Shown one piece after another: positions 1-4,392 of a DNA stretch of 5,663 bases; position 1 is the stretch's first letter, and each line of letters begins with the position of its first letter. The stretch is from an uncultured Campylobacter sp. (GTDB taxonomy: Bacteria > Campylobacterota > Campylobacteria > Campylobacterales > Campylobacteraceae): NCBI RefSeq assembly GCF_938045775.1, contig NZ_CALIBH010000084.1:1-5663 (forward strand). The letters run 5' to 3'. Below the pieces are notes generated by a model. The model had not been told where the DNA came from. It searched no databases and saw only the letters and a program-made list of their open reading frames with translations. A program made the translations under genes and the position numbers.

Positions 1-692
1 CTGATAAAAAACCTCGGATGGGCCTTTTCGTACTGCGCCAAAAGCTCCTTCGTAGCGGCGCGAGCGGTGGGTTTCTTGCCGCCGTATTGCTTCGCGGGGC
101 AAACCTCCTCCTCGCGCATTATCGGAAGCTCGTTATCTCTAGCACAGGCGGCGATTTGGCGCTCGCGCGCAAGAATGAACGGACGGATGATCACGAGCCC
201 GTTTTCGGCGACATAGCGCGGAGCGAGAGTTCGAAGCGCGCCGTTGAAGGTAAAATTCATAAAAAAGCTCTCCGCAGCGTCGTCGAGGTGGTGGGCGATG
301 GCGATCTTATTAAAGCCGTGCTCAAGCGCGTAGGAGTAGATGTATCCGCGCCTCATACGCGAGCAAAAGCTGCAAAACGTGGTGTTTGCGCGGATCTTTT
401 CCTTGCCGAATTCAAAAATTTTAGTATCGATTATCTCGTAGGGGATCTCGTGCTCTTTAAAATGGGCGCTTATCTCGCGCAGATCCTCGCCGATACCGTA
501 GGTGACGGTAACGGCTCGAAACTCCCAATCTAGCGGGCTTACGCTTTGGAAGTGCTTCAGCACGTGCGCCAAGCTCATGCTGTCCTTACCGCCGCTAAGA
601 GCTAGTAAAATTTTATCGCCACGCTCGAACATCTTATATTTGGCGTTGGTTTGTCCGACCTGTCGCAGTAACTTTTTGGAGAGGTTTATCAT
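1..692 (-). CDS. ttcA: TtcA-like tRNA 2-thiocytidine synthetase, C-terminus cut by left window edge
   Basis: This is a PP-loop ATPase of the TtcA family, which puts sulfur on cytidine 32 of certain tRNAs using ATP and a [4Fe-4S] cluster in the cytoplasm. The first 230 residues are visible and no stop is reached. SGGKDS at residues 33-38 is the PP-loop. The motif CSFCSRMRRG at 107-116 supplies the paired cluster cysteines (C107, C110). AHHLDDAAESFF at 134-145 matches the family's GHHxDD segment. C198 (VCPAKQ) sits where E. coli TtcA has its third cluster cysteine, though the CxxC found there in E. coli is reduced to one cysteine. The ATG at 692 overlaps the mtnN stop (ATGA). It aligns with the conserved N-terminal helix of TtcA, although its AAAGG ribosome site lies only 2 bases upstream, so translation probably depends on mtnN. 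The family call is firm. The tRNA substrate is inferred from the family, and related TtcA/TtuA/CTU proteins are the alternatives. Confidence 0.85.
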   Translation of the reverse strand, partial: MINLSKKLLRQVGQTNAKYKMFERGDKILLALSGGKDSMSLAHVLKHFQSVSPLDWEFRAVTVTYGIGEDLREISAHFKEHEIPYEIIDTKIFEFGKEKIRANTTFCSFCSRMRRGYIYSYALEHGFNKIAIAHHLDDAAESFFMNFTFNGALRTLAPRYVAENGLVIIRPFILARERQIAACARDNELPIMREEEVCPAKQYGGKKPTARAATKELLAQYEKAHPRFFI

Positions 693-1387
693 AACCTTTC
701 GATCATTTTTAGGACGAAATTTGCGCTCGTTTGCGCGCTTTTTACCATAAACTCGTCAAAGTCGAACTCGGCTTTGTGTCCCGCCTCGTCGCTTATCGCG
801 CGCAGTATGCAAAACGGTACGCCCAGCGCGTCGCACACCTGCGCCACGCTCGCCCCCTCCATCTCAACCGCGCTCGCGTCAAACGTCCGTTCGATCCAGC
901 TCTTGCGCTCCTCGCCGCTTACGAACTGATCGCCGCTAGCTATGACTCCTGATTTTAGCGTGATGCCTAGCTGCTCGGCGACGCTTTGCGCGATGGAGTT
1001 TAGCTTCGCGTCGGTTTGGACTGAAATTTTACTTCCAGGCACGAATCCGTGCGGATGCCCAAACGCCGTGATGTCCAGATCGTGCTGCACGAGTACGGTA
1101 GCATATAAAATTTCGCCGATCTTAATGCCTCGCTTCAAAGCTCCCGCGACGCCCGTAAAGATAAGCGCGCGCGCGCCGAATTTCTCGATCATAACCGTAG
1201 CGGTCAGGGCGGAATTTACCTTGCCGATCTTCGAATACGCGATCACGAGATCGTGGCCGTTAAGCTTGGCGGCGTAGAATTTATTATTCGCGTGCTCCAC
1301 AGCCTCCACGCTCACGCCCCGCTCGCGCAGCGCAGATAGCAGCGGCTCGATCTCTTCGGGCATGGCGCCTAAGATCGCAACTTTCAT
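689..1387 (-). CDS. mtnN: 5'-methylthioadenosine/S-adenosylhomocysteine nucleosidase (probable aminodeoxyfutalosine hydrolase)
   Basis: This enzyme cleaves the adenine from methylthioadenosine and S-adenosylhomocysteine. In Campylobacter and Helicobacter the same enzyme is known to split 6-amino-6-deoxyfutalosine in the futalosine route to menaquinone, so it may be essential here; that role is inferred from the lineage. The 232-residue length equals that of E. coli MtnN. The N-terminus MKVAILGAMPEE contains catalytic E12. GDQF lies at 152-155, VEMEG at 174-178 provides the ribose-binding glutamate, and RAISDEAG at 196-203 contains the catalytic aspartate D200. The reading frame stays open 42 codons further upstream into fabD. 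The ATG at 1387 is chosen because the family N-terminus begins there and a strong AAAGGAG lies 5 bases upstream. The gene overlaps the fabD stop by four bases and its own stop overlaps the next ATG in the same way, so the three genes are probably co-translated. It is a cytoplasmic protein with no signal peptide. Confidence 0.95.
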   Translation of the reverse strand: MKVAILGAMPEEIEPLLSALRERGVSVEAVEHANNKFYAAKLNGHDLVIAYSKIGKVNSALTATVMIEKFGARALIFTGVAGALKRGIKIGEILYATVLVQHDLDITAFGHPHGFVPGSKISVQTDAKLNSIAQSVAEQLGITLKSGVIASGDQFVSGEERKSWIERTFDASAVEMEGASVAQVCDALGVPFCILRAISDEAGHKAEFDFDEFMVKSAQTSANFVLKMIERL

Positions 1388-2328
1388 CCATTCTCCTTTG
1401 CAAATTTCAGAAACTCGTCTAGGCTCGCAAGATCCATGATGCTGAAGGTCGGCTTTTGCGTGATCTTTTTGTTTATACCTTTTAAAACCGCCGCGCCGAA
1501 CTCGACGAAGCAATCCACCTCGCCCTCGTAATTTTTGATGCTTTGCTTGTAAAGCACGGGGCTGATAAGCTGGGCTTTCAGCAGCTCTAGCGCTTCGGAT
1601 TTCGCCCTGTATGTTCGCGCTGTGGCATTAGCGACGACGGGGGCAAAGCTCTCTTTTAACGCGGGGCGCAAAAATTCCAAAAGCTCGTTGCTGGCGCTTT
1701 GTAGCATCGGGCAGTGGCTCGCGACGCTCATATTAAGTAGCATTGCGCGCTTTGCACCCGCGGCTTTAAACTCGCCCTCGAGTGCGGCGAGATCATCTTT
1801 TTTACCCGCGACTACGATCTGCCCGTCGCAGTTATAATTCGCCGCCCAAACCTGTCTACCTGCGCTCTTTGCATCCGCGCAAATTTTTTCAACCGCCTCG
1901 TCGGCAAGAGCTAAGATCACCATCATTCCGGCGCCTTTGCCCTCGCAGGCGCTCTGCATGAGCCTACCGCGAATATTTACTAGCTTTAGCATCTGCTTCG
2001 GCTCTATACCTCCCGCAGCGCTTAGCGCGCTAAACTCGCCCAGCGAGTGTCCGAGTAAAAACTGCGGAGTAATGTTAAGCTTTTCTTGATCCAGCCTTTC
2101 TTGCAGCGCCGCAAGCGCCATCATGGAATTTAGCGCGATAGCGGGCTGCGTAAATTCCGAAATGTCGAGCTTATCGCTAGGCTCAAACAGTAAATTTTTA
2201 AAATCGATGCCCGTAAATTCTGAAGCCTCATCCAAAAGCGCGCACGCAGAGGCGGAGCTCTCGTAAAACTCCCTGCCCATGCCTACGCTTTGGCAGCCCT
2301 GTCCGGGGAAGATAAAAGCGAATTTCAT
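1384..2328 (-). CDS. fabD: Malonyl-CoA:acyl carrier protein transacylase FabD
   Basis: FabD moves malonyl from CoA to acyl carrier protein, supplying the extender unit for type II fatty acid synthesis in the cytoplasm. The protein is 314 residues, close to the usual length of about 310. The N-terminal FPGQG (7-11) is typical of the acyltransferase fold. The nucleophile elbow GHSLGEFSA (93-101) carries S95. R120 in RGRLMQ is the expected malonate-carboxylate-binding arginine, H205 in SVASHCPML is the catalytic histidine, and Q253 in AQLISPV corresponds to the conserved glutamine near the oxyanion hole. All key residues are present. The start lies 9 bases after the slyD stop, with AGGA 7 bases upstream. 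The stop TGA overlaps the mtnN ATG, so expression is tied to both neighbours. The partners fabH, acpP and fabF are not in this window. Confidence 0.97.
   Translation of the reverse strand: MKFAFIFPGQGCQSVGMGREFYESSASACALLDEASEFTGIDFKNLLFEPSDKLDISEFTQPAIALNSMMALAALQERLDQEKLNITPQFLLGHSLGEFSALSAAGGIEPKQMLKLVNIRGRLMQSACEGKGAGMMVILALADEAVEKICADAKSAGRQVWAANYNCDGQIVVAGKKDDLAALEGEFKAAGAKRAMLLNMSVASHCPMLQSASNELLEFLRPALKESFAPVVANATARTYRAKSEALELLKAQLISPVLYKQSIKNYEGEVDCFVEFGAAVLKGINKKITQKPTFSIMDLASLDEFLKFAKENG
1393..1399 (-). promoter_or_regulatory. Ribosome binding site that fixes the mtnN start
   Basis: On the minus strand AAAGGAG lies inside the last codons of fabD, 5 bases before the ATG at 1387. 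It is a near-perfect Shine-Dalgarno sequence. It decides the mtnN start against the longer open frame reaching 1513, which would add 42 residues foreign to the family. Confidence 0.8.
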
Positions 2329-2335
2329 AAAAAAA

Positions 2336-2340
2336 TCCTA
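2336..2340 (-). promoter_or_regulatory. fabD ribosome binding site fused with the slyD stop codon
   Basis: The minus-strand bases TAGGA contain both the slyD stop (TAG) and the AGGA Shine-Dalgarno core of fabD. They are followed by seven T residues and then the ATG. A ribosome finishing slyD sits directly on the fabD initiation signal, which suggests coupled translation or reinitiation. Confidence 0.6.
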
Positions 2341-2994
2341 ATGCTCGTGATGGTGCCCGCCGCAGCACTCGTGGTCTTTTCCGTGATCGTGGCCTCCGCA
2401 GCATTCATGATCATCTTCGTGCTCATGCTCGTGGCCTCCACAACACTCGTGATCCTCTGCATGGTCGTGCCCATGTCCGCCGCAGCACTCGTGCCCCTCG
2501 TGGTGATGGTCGTGTCCGCAGCCGCAGCTGTGCGCACCCTCCGGCTGGCCGGTAAGAATTTCGTCCGCCGTCGCTTCTCGGTTCTCGACGATTTTTACGT
2601 TAAATTCCAGCTCCTTGCCCGCGAATGGATGGTTGAAATCGATGGTAACGTCCTGCTCGCCGATAGCTTTGACGCTCACGCGGGTAGTCGCGCCATCCTC
2701 CGCCTGGCCGAAAAGCTCCATACCGACGACCAGATCGATGCCCGCAAACTGCTCTTTAGGCAGGATCTGCACGGCGTCCTGCTTATACTCGCCGACCCCG
2801 TCGCTCGGGCTTATGCGAACCGTTTTGCTCTCGCCCGCTTGTAGATTTAAAATTTCATCTTCCAGCTTTTGGATGATTTGATCTTTGCCGCTAAGAAAGG
2901 TGATCGGGTCGGAGTTTAAATTTGATTCTAAAATTTCGCCGCTTTTGCCGTCTTTTAGCTCGTAATGCATCTTTATAACTCGGTTGTTAGCCAT
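2338..2994 (-). CDS. slyD: FKBP-type peptidyl-prolyl isomerase/chaperone SlyD with His/Cys-rich metal-binding tail
   Basis: SlyD is a cytoplasmic folding helper that also binds nickel and zinc. In other bacteria it assists [NiFe] hydrogenase maturation, and that role is inferred here. The protein has 218 residues. Positions 1-70 and roughly 120-140 form the FKBP domain, interrupted by the insert-in-flap domain (about 71-118), which ends near NHPFAGKELEFNV at 121-133, a SlyD hallmark. Residues 153-218 form a tail in which I count 21 His and 10 Cys in 66 residues, including four copies of HECCGGH. Compared with E. coli SlyD, the usual active-site AYG (Tyr68) reads GVG here (66-68, Val67), and Lys43 replaces the Gly of the GLE motif, while I41 and F131 are kept. 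This may mean weak isomerase activity with the chaperone and metal functions retained. AGGAG lies 6 bases before the ATG. The 49-base gap from the cpoB-like gene is AT-rich with a possible weak TATAAA at 3026-3031, but no convincing promoter. Confidence 0.95.
   Translation of the reverse strand: MANNRVIKMHYELKDGKSGEILESNLNSDPITFLSGKDQIIQKLEDEILNLQAGESKTVRISPSDGVGEYKQDAVQILPKEQFAGIDLVVGMELFGQAEDGATTRVSVKAIGEQDVTIDFNHPFAGKELEFNVKIVENREATADEILTGQPEGAHSCGCGHDHHHEGHECCGGHGHDHAEDHECCGGHEHEHEDDHECCGGHDHGKDHECCGGHHHEH
2353..2493 (-). repeat. Four direct repeats encoding HECCGGH in the slyD tail
   Basis: Four 21-base units encode HECCGGH, at 2473-2493, 2431-2451, 2389-2409 and 2353-2373. They are spaced 14, 14 and 12 codons apart, with His/Asp/Glu/Gly-rich spacers. 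The units differ mainly at synonymous positions (TGC/TGT, GAG/GAA, CAC/CAT, GGA/GGC/GGG), so the protein repeat appears to be selected rather than freshly duplicated. It is inside the gene and all in frame, so gain or loss of a unit would change only metal-site number. Confidence 0.9.
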
Positions 2995-3043
2995 AGTTTT
3001 CTCCTGTTTAGAATTTTATTTTGAGTTTATATTTAAATTTAGG

Positions 3044-3862
3044 TTATCTAGTGGGCGCGGCTTTGGCTTCTTTGGAGTCCGGATATGAAGCCTTTAACGC
3101 TTTGTAGAATTTATTTGCGCTGTCTTTATCGCCGATCTTATCGAAGCTGATCGCCGTGTGATAAAGAAGTTTTGGGGTGTAGTCTTGGCTCTCGTTGTGC
3201 GAGATGCTCTTTTTATAATAGTTTATCGCTTCTGCGTATGAGCCGGAGAAATATGAAATTTCGCCCAGCATGTAATTTGCCTTAGCGGGCTTGTAATTTT
3301 TAGATACTAAATAATTGTAGCGCTCTTTTGCGCCTGAATAGTCTTTTTTGGCATATAAAGTGTCAGCCTCTTTCAATACCGAAGCTTGATCTTTTGATTT
3401 AAAATCGGAGTCTGATTTTGCACTAGCAGGGACTGAAGTAGTGCCTGCGTCTAATTCAGCGTTTTTTTTTACGCCACTGCCACTACCTAATTTTTTATTG
3501 ATTTCAGCAATTTGGGCTTTTATAGTTGCGATATCTCGCTTCATCTGATCTAGCTCGCTGTTGCCTTGGCTTTTGCCCGTAGTACGAATTTCTAGATCCG
3601 CCACCCTGTTTTCCAGATTAGAAATTTTAGAATTTGTTCCTTCAAGGACACTTCGCAAACCTTCGACACTCTCGCGTGTATTATCTACGCTAGTTTGCAT
3701 CTCGCTTATACGCTTGCGGTTATCGCGCAATACTTGTTCATTTTCAGTTAACCCGTAAGAGCTACCTGAATCAATATTGCCAGCATCAAATGCGGAAGTT
3801 TCTGCATTTAAAAAAGTGGCAGCTCCCAAAAGAGCCGCCACCGTGAAATTTTTAAATTTCAA
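3044..3862 (-). CDS. cpoB: CpoB/YbgF-like Tol-Pal accessory protein (coiled coil plus TPR), exported
   Basis: This is the periplasmic protein that follows pal in tol-pal operons. In E. coli CpoB binds TolA and links outer-membrane constriction with septal peptidoglycan synthesis by PBP1B; that role is inferred here. From the TTG at 3862 it has 272 residues: a signal peptide (1-20, MKFKNFTVAALLGAATFLNA), a long charged coiled coil (about 41-125), a Ser/Ala/Lys-rich linker (126-158) and three TPR-like repeats (about 160-190, 193-225, 230-263). There is no lipobox cysteine. An in-frame TTG at 3874 would add four residues and overlap pal by 11 bases. The TTG at 3862 is preferred because it gives a cleaner signal peptide, has GGA 7 bases upstream, and lies one base past the pal stop. 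Nine A residues in the linker codons could slip (see findings). Expression probably depends on pal translation. Stop and family are secure; the exact start is less so. Confidence 0.85.
   Translation of the reverse strand: MKFKNFTVAALLGAATFLNAETSAFDAGNIDSGSSYGLTENEQVLRDNRKRISEMQTSVDNTRESVEGLRSVLEGTNSKISNLENRVADLEIRTTGKSQGNSELDQMKRDIATIKAQIAEINKKLGSGSGVKKNAELDAGTTSVPASAKSDSDFKSKDQASVLKEADTLYAKKDYSGAKERYNYLVSKNYKPAKANYMLGEISYFSGSYAEAINYYKKSISHNESQDYTPKLLYHTAISFDKIGDKDSANKFYKALKASYPDSKEAKAAPTR
3462..3470 (-). repeat. Nine-A homopolymer inside the cpoB-like coding region
   Basis: The coding strand has nine consecutive A residues across the Val-Lys-Lys-Asn codons of the linker between the coiled coil and the TPR domain. 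It is the longest A/T homopolymer I see inside a coding region here. One extra A leads to TGA two codons after the tract; one fewer leads to TAG four codons after the last lysine codon. Confidence 0.85.
3845..3860 (-). repeat. AT-rich palindrome at the cpoB-like start codon
   Basis: The 16-base sequence GAAATTTAAAAATTTC is an inverted repeat with 7-base arms and a 2-base centre. In RNA it would form at most a 6-pair stem with a 4-base loop. Its first G is the last base of the TTG start at 3862-3860. The stem is nearly all A-U, so it would be weak. Any effect on initiation is inference. Confidence 0.5.
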
Positions 3863-3863
3863 A

Positions 3864-4337
3864 TTAGAATCCAACTTTGAATTCGTCGCGTCTGTTTTGA
3901 GCGTCGCACTCTTTAGAATGCTCTGTGCAAGCCATATTGCTCTCGCCGTAGCTTACTACGGAAATTCTGCTCTCATTTACGCCTTGAGCAACCAATGCGT
4001 CTTTAGCTGCAGTAGCTCTCTTTAGACCAAGAGCATAGTTGTACTCATCAGAACCCCACTCATCGCAGTTACCCTCAACTTTAACGGTTAGAGACTCTGC
4101 GCCTGCTTGGTTGAATAAAGCTGCGTTATTATTGATTGTGCCTTGTTGATCGGCTCTAATATTAAATTTATCAAAGTCGAAATAAACAGTACCAACTTCA
4201 CTTTGGATCTGAGATGCCAAAGCAGCTAGTCTATCTGCATTACTTGTGCTTGTAGTATCGGCCTCTGGGGTCTTTTTAGAACAACCGCTCAATAATAGAG
4301 CAGCAACTGCTATCGAAGATAAAACTAAATGTTTCAT
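3864..4337 (-). CDS. pal: Peptidoglycan-associated lipoprotein Pal (Omp18-like)
   Basis: Pal is anchored in the inner leaflet of the outer membrane and grips peptidoglycan through an OmpA-like domain. It also binds TolB, holding the envelope together and helping division. The 157-residue precursor has a lipoprotein signal, MKHLVLSSIAVAALLLSGC, with lipobox LSGC and lipidated C19. A short flexible linker (20-34) precedes the OmpA-C-like domain (about 48-157). The usual Pal motif GHTDERG reads GNCDEWG here (89-95), keeping the diaminopimelate-contacting aspartate (D92). LGLKRA (103-108) and NRRDEF (148-153) supply the conserved arginines. Three extra cysteines (C91, C137, C144) lie in the periplasmic domain. 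Translation starts at ATG 4337 with AAAGGAT 5 bases upstream, and a candidate promoter lies about 30 bases upstream. Codons look more A/T-ending than in fabD and mtnN, as might be seen in an abundant protein. Confidence 0.97.
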   Translation of the reverse strand: MKHLVLSSIAVAALLLSGCSKKTPEADTTSTSNADRLAALASQIQSEVGTVYFDFDKFNIRADQQGTINNNAALFNQAGAESLTVKVEGNCDEWGSDEYNYALGLKRATAAKDALVAQGVNESRISVVSYGESNMACTEHSKECDAQNRRDEFKVGF

Positions 4338-4366
4338 TTTCTATCCTTTCAAAAAAAATTGTAGTC

Positions 4367-4375
4367 ATTATATCA
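4367..4375 (-). promoter_or_regulatory. Candidate extended -10 promoter for pal and downstream genes
   Basis: In the 55-base gap between tolB and pal the minus strand reads TGATATAAT, a perfect TATAAT (4367-4372) with the upstream TGn of an extended -10. Housekeeping promoters in Campylobacter are known for this element and for lacking a clear -35. An A-rich run lies upstream of it. Transcription would start near 4360, giving a leader of about 23 bases before the pal ATG. Read-through from tolB probably continues as well. There is no experimental support here. Confidence 0.6.
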
Positions 4376-4392
4376 CGAGATTTTTTAATATT

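Noticed and set aside
18..533. Long plus-strand open frame of 171 codons
   Set aside because: It is antisense to the TtcA-like gene, whose PP-loop and cysteine motifs are convincing. High GC and few stops on the reverse strand explain the open frame.
1388..1513. Longer mtnN reading frame adding 42 residues at the N-terminus
   Set aside because: The added part overlaps the fabD coding end, is basic and unlike the family, and the strong AAAGGAG sits just before the ATG at 1387.
2353..2493. Regularly spaced repeats that might suggest a CRISPR-like or minisatellite array
   Set aside because: Spacing follows codons, the units vary at synonymous positions, and all lie in frame within slyD, so they are a protein repeat.
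2290..2844. Plus-strand open frame whose product looks like a membrane protein rich in Val, Met and Ala
   Set aside because: It is the reverse complement of the His/Cys-rich slyD tail: CAC, CAT, GAG and TGC read backwards give Val, Met, Leu and Ala codons. The hydrophobic look is an artefact.
2995..3043. Possible promoter before slyD (TATAAA at 3026-3031, TAAAAT at 3013-3018)
   Set aside because: Neither has the TGn extension, the region is simply AT-rich, and TAAAAT lies too close to the ribosome site. A weak promoter cannot be excluded.
3863..3874. TTG at 3874 as the cpoB-like start
   Set aside because: It lacks a recognisable ribosome site and puts Asp at the signal peptide N-terminus; the TTG at 3862 gives a basic MKFK start with GGA at good spacing. 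It remains possible.
4338..4392. A-run and T-run between tolB and pal as a possible terminator
   Set aside because: There is no GC-rich stem. The A-run and T-run could pair only weakly around the promoter element, and the T-run is better seen as part of the pal leader.
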